From Eleusine coracana subsp. coracana (lineage: Eukaryota; Streptophyta; Magnoliopsida; Poales; Poaceae): a DNA stretch of 64,000 nt. Positions 1 to 10,966 of the stretch are shown here, piece by piece. The position numbers and the translations under genes are program-made. The DNA lies in the NCBI GenBank assembly GCA_032690845.1, contig CM064417.1, forward strand, positions 14,104,501 to 14,168,500. The letters run 5' to 3'. The notes beneath the pieces were generated by a model. It did no database searches. It worked only from the letters and a program-made list of their open reading frames with translations, and was not told where the DNA came from. The first letter of the stretch is position 1, and each line of letters starts with the position of its first letter.

Positions 1-799
1 CCAGATTCATCTCCTAAGGCAAAACTGCTTCATGTCCATATACTAGCTGATACGGTGGTACCTTTATTGACCCATGATAGGCCATCCTGAAAGCCTATAA
101 TGATGCAGCCATTGTTGTATGCCACTTCTTTGGTTGTTCATCTATCTTTCTCTTAATCAACTTGATCAAACTTTTGTTGGATGCTTCTACTTGACTATTG
201 GCTTGAGCATAATACAGAGATGAATTCAATAGCCTGATCCCCATACTATCGACAAAGTTTTGAAACTCTTCCGAAGTAAAAACTGAACCCTGATCAGTAG
301 TAATAGTCTATGGCACACCAAACATGTATATAATATGCTCCTTCACAAAGTTGATTACGTCGTTGGTTGTTACGTTCTTCATTGGTACTGCTTCAACCCA
401 CTTTGTGAAATAATCGGTAGATGCCAGAGTATACTTATGACCCTTGCTCGACGCTGCATAAATTTGGCCAATCATATCCATACCCTATCCTCTAAACGGT
501 CACGGCTTAATAATTGGATTCATAGCCAATGCCGGTGGTCTCTGTATTGCTCCAAACTTCTGACAATCTTTACATCCCTTGTAATACTTGAAGCAATCTT
601 CCAGCAAAGTCGGCCAATAATACCCAGTCCTTTCCAACATCCATCTCATTTTATGGGCCGATTGATGTGTACCACAGGTGCCTTCATGGACTTTGCACAT
701 AATCACTTTGGCTTCTTCTTGATTCAAACATCTTAATAATACACCATCAATCGTCCGATAATAAAGCTTGTCTTCAAGTAAATCATACCTCAGCGCCAT
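1..799 (-). pseudogene. T1 integrase, broken
   Basis: This is the integrase that would insert element cDNA into chromosomes. The first 100 codons (799-500) hold an H-H-C-C zinc-binding region with the histidine pair in a THQSAHK context and a CKDC cysteine pair. The frame is then interrupted by TGA and TAG within ten codons, after which the catalytic core resumes with the first Asp in GMDMIG, the second in TTDQGS and the Glu in QVEASNK. A further TAG lies between core motifs. All three catalytic acids are visible although the frame is broken. It continues beyond base 1. The Ty3/gypsy assignment is firm; the activity is lost. Confidence 0.85.
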
Positions 800-1015
800 G
801 TAACGGACCTTTCGAGGAGTGCGTTGAGTCGGATCCGTGAGATATTGAATAATCTTGGATCTCCAATCTTCCTCATCAACATCGGCTATATCGACAATGG
901 CTCCATTGGTATTTAGTTGATAGCCTGATGCTTTCTACGCCAAATCATTAGCTTCCATATTTTGTTCCTTTGGTACATGCTTGAATCTTACTGCCTTGAA
1001 GCGTTCTGTGAACTC

Positions 1016-1740
1016 CTAGCACTCGGCATAGAATAACCTCAGTACATCATCTTTGCTCTCAAATTCTCCTGCTAGCTGCCCAAGTATCAACATTGAATCA
1101 CCAATAACCTCAACAAAATCGACTCTAGCTTTCTTCAAGATCTGCAACCCTTTAAGAACAACTCTATACTCCACCTGGTTGTTAGTCAATGGCTCCACAG
1201 TAAAAGCAAATTCAAATCTTGTCCCCCGAGGCGATATAACCACGAGCCCGATGTCACACCCATTCTTGCATACAGAATCATCAAAAAACAATAACCATGG
1301 TATCGACTTCACCATCAACATATCCGAGCCACAATACTCAACCACCAGATCAGCTAGAATCTGACCCTTGACAGCTTTAGGAGACTCATAAGTTAGGTCA
1401 TATTCGGCTAATGCCAGCATCCACTTTCTTGATTCAGAGTCAATCCGATCGACTTCTTATCAGCCGCAAGATAAAGCCTGAAGGGCAATCCTTCTCTTGG
1501 TGGCACCAACACAGGAGGTGAAACCAGATACTTCTTGATATCGTCTAGGGCCTTTTGATGTTCACATTCCCACACAAACCTCTAATCTGCCTTCAACTTC
1601 AATAATGGAATAAACACATCGAGCTTCCCTGATAGGTTTGAAATAAATCTTCTAATGAAATTAACTTTGCCGATCAAAGATTAAAGCTCTGTCTTATTGA
1701 TCGGGGGCTCGATGTCGTTGATAGATTCATGCTCTTTGGC
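1016..1740 (-). pseudogene. T1 tandem RNase H domains (native remnant plus Tat-specific second domain)
   Basis: The open stretch 1420-1016 (134 codons) is the second, archaeal-like RNase H of the Tat lineage. It shows FFDDS in place of the usual FDGS, a conserved Glu in the VEYR segment, and IGDS. Immediately upstream on the minus strand (about 1740-1430) are degraded remains of the ordinary gypsy RNase H, with several stops. RNase H removes template RNA during reverse transcription. Dual RNase H is known for plant Tat elements; that this stretch is the second domain is inferred from its position between RT/RNase H and integrase and from its motif spacing. Confidence 0.75.
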
Positions 1741-1754
1741 CCAATTTTAATTCC

Positions 1755-2636
1755 TCATTCATGCACAATAAATCCCAAAAATCGGCCAGCTAATACACAA
1801 AAAGCACACTTTTTCAGATTCATCTTTAAACCATACTTTCTTATTCTTTTGACTACTTCCCGCAAATCGACTATATGATCTTCTATTTGTCTAGATTTAA
1901 CCACCACATCATCATTATAAATTTCCACTAACCTACCAATCAAATCATGGAAAATATAATTCATGACTCTCTGATATGTGGCTCTAGCATTCTTCAGTCC
2001 AAATGACATGACGACCCATTCATATAATCCAATAGCCCCTGAACACCTGAAAGCAGTTTTCGGTATATCTTCTTCTGCCATAAAAATTTGGTTATAACCA
2101 GCATTACCATCCATGAAACTAACAATCTTATATCCTGCTGCTGCATTAACCAGAAGATCTTCTATCAGCATTGGGTAATCATCTTTGGGAGTAGCCTTGT
2201 TTAGTTGTCGAAAGTCGATACAAACTCTCAACTTCCCACATTATTTGAAAACTGGCACAATATTTGAAATCTACTTTGGATATTGGCAAGGCCTAATGAA
2301 TTTAGCATCATATAATCTGGTAATCTCAGCCTTGACATCATCATAAATCTTAGGCTTGATCCTTCACGGTGGTTGCTTGTAAGTTCAATATCTAGGTTTG
2401 ATAGGAAGCTGATGCTCAACAATGGACCGGCTAAGACCGGGCACCTTAGAGTAATCCCAAGCAAAACAATCCTGATACTCTTTCAACAACTTTATTAATT
2501 CAACTTTAAAATCTTCATGTAATTTCTTACTAATAAATGTCGGCCTAGGTTTATCACCATCTCCTGTATTGACTTCTTGCAATTCATCAACTGACATAAA
2601 CCCTTTCCCTAACTTTTCGTCTTCTGCAAATTCCAT
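1755..2636 (-). pseudogene. T1 reverse transcriptase, broken
   Basis: Two open pieces (2636-2385 and 2231-1755) cover the RT. The first has the segment that precedes the fingers (FAWDYSKVPGLS). The second begins at VCIDFRQLNKAT and contains motif A with its Asp in SFMDGNAGYNQ, the MSFGLKNA segment and the catalytic motif as YNDD, where Tat elements usually have YIDD or YVDD. Between the pieces are at least four in-frame stops. Both catalytic aspartates of YNDD remain, but the gene is a pseudogene. The Asn in the second position could be a late mutation. Confidence 0.85.
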
Positions 2637-2639
2637 TGC

Positions 2640-3500
2640 GGTGCATGCCAGAGAAACAACTTTGAATTTGACTAGTCCACCACCTCAAAACCCTGGGTAG
2701 TAATCTTGACATAGTCTCCATCCTAAATCTTGCCAGACAGACACTCCATATCATCTGCATGCCATGGTACTAAATCGGCCAATGCAACATTGATGGTTTC
2801 ATCAGCCAGGACCACCTCTACTCGATCACCGATCCACTAGATCATAGACTAGTGCATTGTAGATGGTACACAACAATTTGCTTGTATCCAATCACGACCC
2901 AGTAGAAGGCTGTATGTTCCCTTTCCTACAATAACAAAGAATGTAACCGATAAAGTTTGCCTGCCGATTCTGAGCTCTACATTCAAGACTCTTTTGGCTG
3001 CTGCAGTATGACCACCATAATCTCACAAAATTATGTTAGTATCAATTAAATCTTCATCGGTCTTACCCAACTTTATGGCAGTGGTGATCGGCATGATATT
3101 GACTGTAGTACCTCCATCGACCATCATCTTCCCATCGGCATTCCATTGACGAACCCTTTCAAATATAAACCCTTCAAATGCTGATGTTTATTTTCATCTA
3201 GTTTATCAAACACTTCTTGCTAGATATCAAACACTAACTGAGGTACTTCATCGTCAATGCCAAACAATTCTTCTTCCGAGGCCATGAACTCTTGCGGAAG
3301 CACCATCACCATGCCCACTTTAGCACCAGGTACCTATACCTATGATTTCACTTTTGGCCTCCAAACCTTTTTAGGCAGCTGGTCGTCATCTTCATCATAA
3401 TTCTATTTGCCAGCCCTTATCTATTGGCATCGCATCCTCTAAACTCTTCGTTTCTGACTCCTATAGAATATACCAGATGGACACCATTGGTCATTCTACT
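2640..3500 (-). pseudogene. T1 protease region, broken
   Basis: This segment lies between the RT and the zinc-binding part of gag. On the minus strand at about 3130-3099 the aspartic protease active site reads VDGGTTVN, the Asp-Gly-Gly-Thr variant common in plant Tat elements. A LLGRDWI segment near 2895 is the second conserved protease feature. Stops occur throughout, so no long open frame survives. In a live element this protease would cut the Gag-Pol polyprotein inside the particle. Confidence 0.7.
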
Positions 3501-3501
3501 C

Positions 3502-4206
3502 TTATTCCTCCTGCAACTCTTCATCGATTTCTTTATCGAACTTAGCCTCTTCTTCTGTCCTTTTCGCTCCAAGTTGATCAAAAGCTGACACTCTGCCTGG
3601 CCCATCGGCTTTTCCCACCATCGATTCTTTAATGTTGTTCTGTCGATGTTGGTGCTGATAGTGCTTTGGAGCCTCCCTATACATTTGATCCGCACGTCGA
3701 CTGCAACCAGGACTGTTGTCAATTGAAGGCAACTTCATCTTGTGGTCCCAACAATATTGGAAGAATGGACAATCCCAATGCGGATCAAACTGTGGCTCCT
3801 CTACCTCCCTGTTTCTTTTCTTCTGATATCGGCTAATAAAAGCTTCAATATTGTCGATACCAGCTATGTTAACATTCGCAAGGAACGAATGTCCATCAAT
3901 CTTCATGGCTCCCTTGGTAATCTTGATCTTCCCTTGCTCAATCGCCATCTGAATCTGTCTCCTAAAAACCTTGCAATCGTTAGTATTATGAGATAGTGAA
4001 TTGTGCCATTTGCAGTATCTTTTCTTCTTCAATTCTGTGGCAGGTGAAATCACATGATTAGGTGACAACTGAATGTGCTTCTCCTGTAATAGCATATCAA
4101 ATATCTTATCAGCCTTGGTAATGTCAAAGTCATATTTTTCTTCTGGTTCATTCTGCTTTACCCAAGGACACGACACGGCATTTTTGTTCGTAGTCCACTT
4201 AGCCAT
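3502..4206 (-). pseudogene. T1 gag C-terminal half with zinc-knuckle-like segment
   Basis: An open stretch of 234 codons, the longest left in T1. A Cys/His cluster (YCKWHNSLSHNTNDC) about a third of the way in is the plant Tat gag zinc-binding motif that contacts RNA. It is followed by charged, Glu/Lys-rich sequence and leads toward the protease. The preceding core domain is in 4270-4827 and is separated from this piece by stops. The start at 4206 is simply the first Met after a stop, not a real initiation site. Confidence 0.7.
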
Positions 4207-4269
4207 ATCGACTTCTTCTGTCTCTTCTTCAGACCCAGATTCACAATCATGGTAGTTAATCTGAATCAG

Positions 4270-5596
4270 TCATGACCATGCCCCCCCCTCCGAGTCAGAT
4301 TCTCTTGGATTGACACATTCTGCACTAACGAGACAAACTCTCAAATCGGCCGAGGGAAACTTCTCCCTTAGAGGTGCAACCAAACCATTAAAAGCAATCT
4401 CCGCTATTTGATTATCTGTTAATTGTAGACTAAAACACTTGCTGTGCACTTCCCTGAATCTCTGCACGTAATCGTGCACAGTCTCACCAGCATTCTGCCT
4501 CATAGCAATCAAATCTGACAATCTCATCTCTCTAGTCTCAGCGAAGAAATACCTATGAAATTTCTGTTCGAGATCGGCCCAAGTAATAATGGAATTTGGG
4601 GGCAACAGTGCGAACCAAGAAAAAGCCAATCTAGACAAGGATAGAGAAAACAGCCTAATTTTCAATGCTTCAGTAGCTCTAGCTTCTTCGCAGTGCACTG
4701 AAAACCGGTTGATATGTTCGAGAGTGGTAGTATTATCCTGTCCAGTGAACTTGGTGAATTCTGGTGGCCTGTATCGACGCGGCATAGGAATCAAGTCATA
4801 ACTAGAAGGATATGGGGGCCGATACATGTAAGTCTACTACTTTGACTTTAACCCAAATTGTTCTCTCATTACCTCAACAATCTTCGTTGCCCAGTCATCG
4901 GTCAAAACATTGACATTCGGAGCAATCGATGTAGGACCAGATGCTGGCATTTTTGGGGCTGTCTATGGACCAAAGTTAACAACTGTGTGCTGGCCTCCTA
5001 ACTCCCCAGGAAGTGCAGACGACAATGGCATCCCGAACAGGCTTGGCTCTACATTCGATGTTGCACCATATGTCACATTTTCGTTTTGACGTCTTCTGCC
5101 TGTTGTGCTGCAGCTGCGTCTGCGGTGATGTTCTCTGTAGAATAATCCTGGAACCAGACCCAGGTGATCTCTCTGTAGTGCCACCATTGTTATTCATCAA
5201 AGGTGGAGTGGCACTTTCTAGAGCTGGCCCCGAGCTTGTTGTAGGAATCGTAGTATTAGTACTGGGCGTCTAGTGCTTAGGTCCCTCAATTGCAGGCCGA
5301 GGAATATTCCTATAAATACAAAAATACATTGGCCCATGTGCTGGATCATTATATATGCAACCCTCCACTATCTGAATAATCAAAGCCCTCAAAATATTAA
5401 TGAACACAGGTGACTGGTTAATTAATGCATGGTGTATGGATGTATGTATCATGCTATTCAATGTAGCTTCATCGATTACTTCTATTGACTTATTGGTAGT
5501 TGATTTCTTAGCTCCATCTTCATCAATCAAGGCAACAGCAGGTAACTTTCCTTTTTGTAGGATCTTGCCATGCCTAGTCTTGCTAAAGTTGCTCAA
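4270..5596 (-). pseudogene. T1 gag N-terminal region and retrotransposon gag core domain
   Basis: The core (4827-4270, 185 codons) has the usual retrotransposon gag features: FTKFTGQD at the entry, ALKIRLFSLSLS, the FSWFALLPPNSI segment, then a WADLEQKFHRYF helix and RQNAGETVHDYVQRFRE. This is the capsid-like part that assembles the particle. Upstream, 5596-5270 and about 5200-4963 are further open pieces of the N-terminal arm in different frames. Stops and frameshifts split the three pieces. Short TAG stops dominate, as expected after C-to-T change at CAG codons. Confidence 0.8.
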
Positions 5597-5790
5597 TAGA
5601 AGGCTTTCAAACTCAGCAACTCTTTGATCAATCTATGCCTTCGCCTCATCGCTCAGATCATCTTTATCAACAAGAAACATGTTCTCCATCCTCAGATCCA
5701 CATTGATATCATGTTTTGGTGGAGGATTCCCAGGGAGCTTGGGGTCTTTTGGCATTCCAAGTTCAACCATGTTGTTGGTCTTGAAGTTCT

Positions 5791-5811
5791 TGGTCCCACC
5801 GAGCGTGCCAA
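5791..5811 (-). other. Candidate primer-binding site of T1
   Basis: On the minus strand the sequence TGGCACGCTCGGTGGGACCA lies next to the inner edge of the candidate 5' LTR and before gag. It resembles the leader motif next to the LTR in many grass Tat elements. The 6-7 base gap to the proposed LTR end and the lack of a tRNA comparison leave it provisional. Confidence 0.45.
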
Positions 5812-5817
5812 AAAGCC

Positions 5818-6991
5818 TGTTGTCGTGAAAATAACATGAGTGACCTGAGAGATCTGCTTAACTCTAGTGCAGGCTCAACACAAAGAAACCGGGGCGTGCC
5901 AGTCAATTTTCTCTGCAAATCGACAAAGAAACAAACGGTCAAATTAAATGGGCATCGGCCTAGGACAAGCTGATGAAGAAAGCCGATAATCACTGTTAGT
6001 GAAAACCAGCCGATGGCTATAAACAACAAATAATATTATTAAAATAAACTATTCGGATGAATTGTGTCGGCTTATCGGCAATTCAATAAACGAGTATTAA
6101 ATATTGCATAAATAGTGCCAACAAGAATTGAATTGAAAGAGCAAAGTCGATAGATCTATGATAAACAAGTTGAAACTTGCTCTATCGATGAAGAAAAGTC
6201 GATGGGCCAGAGTCGATAGAAGTACAATAATCGTGCATAGAATTCTACCCGTCGATAGTGCTGAGTCGATAGATCTGGTAGCGGGTATTGCAAATATGCC
6301 TCAAAATTACAGATATAATCTTATTAAACAAAAGGGGGCAATCGACTTCTAATATACAACAATAAACAAGTGAAATTCTGAGAATTCGATCGAACCGTGA
6401 TAACCTGTCAGCTAAACGTCCCGACAGAACCCTATCGACTCTACCCACGATCGGATCGTACCTAGTCCTATTGACTCAGCGAGAGATCAGAATCGATGCA
6501 GCCTCGCTAGCTCAAGCAGATCGAACTTAATCATGACAGTGCCCAAACAAAGCAGATAGAACTAAGTACGCTCCAGTTATAGGTAAAATAGATAAAGTGA
6601 ATCGAATAACAAATCTAAGTCAAACTCATAAAACTTACTAGAGACTACAATAGATCGGACCTAACCGAGACAGTATTGCAACCTAAAGTCAATAGTACAA
6701 ACGTAATAAAGATCTAATTACCGGATAACTAGCGATTCTAAAGATAACAACTAGAATATCAAATCAATGAGAAAGTACTAGTTGAAGTCGACAGAATTAC
6801 CAATGTTGACTAATCCAAGTCTCTCAATGAGATCAGAGCCGATGCAGCCCACACGAGACGAGAATGTCGTCGAGAAAAGGTTTGGCGGTGCGCCGAATTG
6901 TATGGAACAAAAGTGTTTCTTTTCTCATATAGACGAGGATGTCATTGAGCTTCGCTGGCCCTAGCTGATTTCAACTCTTTGTCTTTGACCA
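5818..6991 (-). repeat. Candidate 5' LTR of T1
   Basis: In plus orientation the segment begins TGTTGTCGTG next to the primer-binding region. It has no coding features and carries a cluster of GTCGATAG/CTATCGAC motifs at about 6146-6440. The other boundary (6991) is only the first plausible TG on the minus strand beyond the element-like sequence. The partner LTR is outside the window, so length and identity cannot be tested. Confidence 0.4.
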
Positions 6992-7346
6992 GTAGGACCG
7001 GTCCAAATTCCGGTGCCAATAGCTAGTAAACAAGAATACGCAGAAGCACATAACAAGCTAGCAAAGGAGACTACTCATGCAAAGCTACTAGATCATCAAG
7101 TACAAGATAATCACACAAGCTTAACTATTGCAGTACATACTAGGGTGATCAATCAAGCCAAAGCAACTCCTAAACATGCCAGTGATCAAGTGAAAGCTAA
7201 GCACAATTAGCAAGTAGAGAAGCCTATTGAAGAAAGTCTACAAGGTAATCAACTAGAGCAAGGTAAGCACACAAGCATGAATATCGTGGTATGTAAGTAC
7301 GAAAGGTAAAGGCATCAAAGTAAGGAGTAGAGTAAGATAAGGCTCA
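6992..7346. other. Unassigned 355-bp spacer
   Basis: The interval lies between the candidate T1 LTR and the copia LTR. It is A-rich, has an open stretch of 65 codons (7013-7210) without any recognisable domain, and shows no obvious repeat. It may be the older DNA into which one of the two elements inserted, or an unrecognised part of either. Confidence 0.4.
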
Positions 7347-8764
7347 TGATATTTTTTCCTGAGGTCTCGGAAGGATAGCGCCTTCCCCTACTCCTCGTTG
7401 GACCACTCCCACTGGAGTACCGGTCCGTCCCGCCACCAAGTGGAGTTCTCGCACACGAGCCCGCAATCACTCCTGGAGTGAAGACACGCTTGCATCATCG
7501 TTGCCACCAAGGCACAAGCTCGCCTCCCTCAAGAACTTGTCGGACTCCCTGAGCCGACACGGGCGCTCACTAGCGATGCTCCTTTCAACGACGAGCTCAA
7601 ACCGTGTACAAACGTATGACGGCCTTCACAATAAATCACGATAGGCTCAATCACCAACACCTAACCAGTCTAGGTCTCACCATAGACCAAGAATAACAAC
7701 CTAGATCACACCCTCAAGGACACACTAGCCCTAGTGGTGCATAGATACTCAAGTTACTCTCACTAGCACTCTCAAGATATGCAATATCTTCTCCTAGTGC
7801 TCTTCTCTTGAACCTTTGCCTCCCAACTAATGCTCCCAGCAATCCCAATGGCCAAAGGCAGTCTCCAAGACCCTAGCAACGAGTTTATATAGGCTTCCAA
7901 CCACCAACTTGCCGTTGCTCCACGAAACAGCCTTCTGGACGTACTGACCAGGAAGTTCGGTCACTGTCTAGACCGGACAGTCCGGTCTCCACCTGACGGC
8001 TCCTCCAGACCCGTTGCTCTTTGTCCGCTGTTTCCTCTATACAGACCATATAGTCTGGTCTACAGACCATAAGTCCGGTCTTCATCGTTGAACCTCCAAA
8101 CAAAGCCATTGCAACCACTTCCTCGTCTATTCTAGAATTGTCTCTATAGACCATACAATCCGGTCTACAGACCGTACAGTCCGGTCTCTACAACTCTGTG
8201 CCAACAGATTTCCTTGCGGCCAACTTCTCCCCTATTCTGGAGTCCTTCTGATGATTGGACCGTCCAGTCTCTAGCACCTCTTTGTCCGGTCTTCAGCTGT
8301 AGAAGATGAAACTCCTCGTCCTCGCTTGACTTCGTTTCCCAGCTTCATCTAACAGCTCCTTGGCTTCTCCACTATCACCTAGTGCCTGTGATTTCACTGA
8401 GCATCCAAGCACATCACCGACTAGCATGACCTAAAGAGACATGACCTAGACCCTCTTGATAGTCCGGTTTTTCCTATGGACTCAAAGCCCTAACAACTAG
8501 ACAAGTGTTTCAAACACTTGCTCCATAGCTTCTCCTTAGCCTAGATCCATCCCCATCAACCCTTGGACTTCATCAAGCTCATCAAGCCTCCGTGCTTATG
8601 GTCATTATCATCAACCACCAAGGCAACCATCTACAATTATCATAGAGTAGAAAAGTTTTCCAACACGCACAACACTCATGTAGGCATTAGTCACATTTCA
8701 TGTTTGTCATTCATCATCGAAACATTCATACCTTTGGGTGACCTCACTGGTCATGATTATTACA
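7347..8764 (-). repeat. 3' LTR of the copia element
   Basis: On the minus strand it starts TGTAATAATC right after the purine tract and ends in AAAATATCA, giving TG...CA ends and about 1418 bp. It contains many copies of an imperfect 17-bp palindrome of the type GACCGGACNGTCCGGTC (about 7965-8290). A minus-strand TATATAA lies at about 7884-7892. The LTR at 10967-11935 is a diverged relative in the opposite orientation. A five-base TSD cannot be checked because the left end of the element is missing. Confidence 0.75.
7884..7892 (-). promoter_or_regulatory. TATA box of the copia 3' LTR
   Basis: TATATAAAC on the minus strand, followed by CGTTGCTAGGG. The same block (TATATAA then CGTTGCTAGG) is conserved at 11830-11836 in the related plus-strand LTR, which supports it as the LTR promoter. 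Confidence 0.6.
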
Positions 8765-8765
8765 A

Positions 8766-8780
8766 TCTCCCCCTTTTTGG
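8766..8780 (-). other. Polypurine tract of the copia element
   Basis: Minus-strand CCAAAAAGGGGGAGA immediately upstream of the LTR start. It would prime plus-strand DNA synthesis. The position fixes the LTR boundary at 8764. Confidence 0.75.
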
Positions 8781-9974
8781 TGACAGATGACAACCACTAC
8801 TTATGATGATCCAAAACAAACGAGTCCCAAAAGAATAAGAAGAAAGGGACAAAAGACTCAAACGAAAATGAGGAAACAAGAGAAAAGAAAAGGTTTGAAA
8901 ATTACCTTGGTCCTTATCTTGGAAGTAGTCTCCCCCTTGGAATGTGCTAGGTGTTGAGGGAGAACAACGCAATCATGTAACACACTAGAAGTTTCGCTTG
9001 AGTTGAATTTTGCACCCGTCATGGTGTTGTGGTAGGTGATCTTGTTGATATAGACACGCACCATAGACGTAGATGTTCATGTTGGTGTAGATGTTCATTG
9101 TTGTTTTCCTCCATGTTGGTATAGATGTTCATCTTGACATGATCTTCATATGTACTTCATGTGAACATGCACCATTGTCTTCATGTTCTTCTCATCCACC
9201 TTCTTACGATCTTCATACTTCGCTTGTTCTTCTCTCCTCTCTATGCTATCACCCATTTCTTGGCTTATGGATCTTCATGTCCTTCTCCCCTTTGTAGTTT
9301 TCTCAATCTTTCCTTGGCTTTTGGATCTTAATGTCCTTCTACCCCTTTGTCAGCTATCACCAAAAACCAAAGACAAAACACAAGAGAACCAAGGAGCAAA
9401 TAATAAATGGCAAGAGTTAGGAAACTCCCCCTTTCATGGTGCTCCTCCTTGGTCATGATGGTGTTCCACCATAGCTCCCCCTACACACATGACTCAACAA
9501 TATATTTTCTCAAGAATGCAATGGTTAGTCATTAGTGTGTTGGGAATGTATGAGTCACTTGTCTTTGAGCCGCGTGAGTATATTTAACCTTGGAGCTCGT
9601 TTGAACATGACTCAATGGGCATGAAGCACAAAGATCACAATGTGATTATCTAGAGGGTCATATACTTACATTGTAAATAAGCAACTCCCCCTAGAAACAT
9701 GCTTGGAAGCATGTAAGGTATCACGATGTAAAATGCATAAATGCAAATGCAACAAGTATATAAATGCATGTTGTGATACTAAAAGAAGAAGAGAGAAAGG
9801 CTACAAACTAAAGTGCCAAAGATGAGTTGTTCCCTTCTCGAGCTTACTCACAATGGACCATTCTTCAAAGCCTTGGGCACACAATAAACCACCTTCCCAA
9901 GCTTAACCCATGTCCATTGCTATCTCAAGGAGGTCCGAAGTTGACCTACAAGAAGAAGAGAAACAAGCATAAAG
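8781..9974 (-). other. 3' untranslated region of the copia element
   Basis: About 1.2 kb between RNase H and the polypurine tract with no sustained coding frame. It holds repeated short phrases such as TGTTGGT(A/G)TAGATGTTCAT (about 9075-9135) and is AT-rich. Long noncoding 3' regions are usual in SIRE/Maximus elements. The small open frames here have no family features. Confidence 0.55.
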
Positions 9975-10180
9975 CAATGGCACAAACAAAGGAAAGCTAT
10001 ACAAATTTACAAAGGACAAGCTTTAGGGTTACTCATGTGAAGTTTGAAAGGTCGAGAACATTGAGTTCTCCCCTTAGCAATGGCACAAACAAAGGACAAG
10101 CTATACAAATTTACAAAGGACAAGCTTTAGGGTTACTCATGTGAAGTTTGTAAGGTCGAGAACATTGAGTTCTCCCCTTA
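9975..10180 (-). repeat. 103-bp tandem duplication
   Basis: Bases 9975-10077 are repeated at 10078-10180 with only two or three differences. Each unit begins CAATGGCACAAACAAAGG and ends GAGTTCTCCCCTTAG. The duplication sits directly downstream of the RNase H stop region. The near identity shows a recent event, by replication slippage or unequal exchange. Confidence 0.85.
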
Positions 10181-10181
10181 G

Positions 10182-10966
10182 CTAGTTGAAGGTCTTCTCG
10201 TTGAGTGGCTTGGTGAAGATATCCACCAATTGTTCATGAGTCCGCACACTCACCAACTCAATGTCCTTCTTCTCAACAAGGTCTCTTATGAAATGATGCT
10301 TGACTTGAATATGCTTTGCGTGACCATGATCTCTAGTTTTGAGAGACATTTTGATTGCCACTTCACTATCAAAATATAATGGCATTTGAGTTAAGTTGAG
10401 GTCATAATCTGAGAGAGTTTTCTTCAATTTGTACACATGTCTTGGATGCTTAGGGTCCTCAAACCCTAGAGGTTGTTCCACATAGACTTTCTCATTGATC
10501 TCTCTCCATTCAAGAAGGCACTTTTGACATCCATTTGATAGATCTTGAAGCCATTATGTGTTGCATAAGCAAGTAAGATCCAAATTTCTTCAAGACGGAC
10601 CATGGGAGCAAATGTTTCTTCAAAGTTAATACCCGCCACTTGAGAATATCCCTTAGCCACTAGGCGAGCCTTGTTTTTGACAATGGCCCCTTTCTCATCT
10701 TATTTATTCTTGAAGACTCACTTGGTGCCAACAACATTAGGATTCTTGGGGCTCTCAACAAGTTTCCACACTTTGCATCTCTTAAAGTTGTTCAACTCTT
10801 CTTTCATAGCAATTACCCATTTATGATCATCCATAGCTTCATCAATGGTTGTGGGCTCAATCATAGAGACGAAGGAGAAGTTCTCAATTGCAACATTTGC
10901 CTCATCAAGATTTTCTTCATTTACATAGTTGGGCTTGTATTGATTCCTTGTAAGCTTCATGACCAT
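10182..10966 (-). pseudogene. Copia RT/RNase H fragment with internal deletion
   Basis: Three open pieces follow each other. 10966-10718 carries the RT entry with the WVIAMKEELN helix and a KVWKLVESP segment. 10660-10466 carries [18 protein letters not shown] and the motif A Asp in [12 protein letters not shown]. 10481-10182 begins at [11 protein letters not shown] and jumps after KLKKTLS straight into RNase H sequence (YFDSEVAIK, HIQVKHHFIRD, DIFTKPL). The palm with the YVDD motif and the first part of RNase H are therefore missing by a clean deletion that keeps the frame open. The fragment cannot be active. Family assignment to Ty1/copia is firm. Confidence 0.85.

Larger units (their letters stand above)
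1..6991 (-). mobile_element. T1: Tat-lineage Ty3/gypsy retrotransposon, minus strand, 3' end outside window
   Basis: Read on the minus strand the order is candidate 5' LTR, primer-binding region, gag, protease, reverse transcriptase, RNase H, a second RNase H, integrase. Two RNase H domains before the integrase is the known signature of the Tat lineage. The coding region is broken by many in-frame stops, mostly TAG and TGA, and by frameshifts, so the copy is dead. The integrase runs off the window start, so the 3' LTR and a TSD cannot be seen. The upper boundary at 6991 is a guess from a TG dinucleotide on the minus strand. Confidence 0.8.
7347..10966 (-). mobile_element. SIRE/Maximus-like Ty1/copia 3' half, minus strand
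   Basis: From high to low coordinates there are RT and RNase H fragments (10966-10182), a long 3' untranslated region, a purine-rich tract and a 3' LTR. The purine tract AAAAAGGGGGAGAT directly before the LTR and the long untranslated stretch are typical of SIRE/Maximus elements. The gag, protease and integrase are missing: the element stops abruptly at 10966 where an LTR in the opposite orientation begins. Confidence 0.8.
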
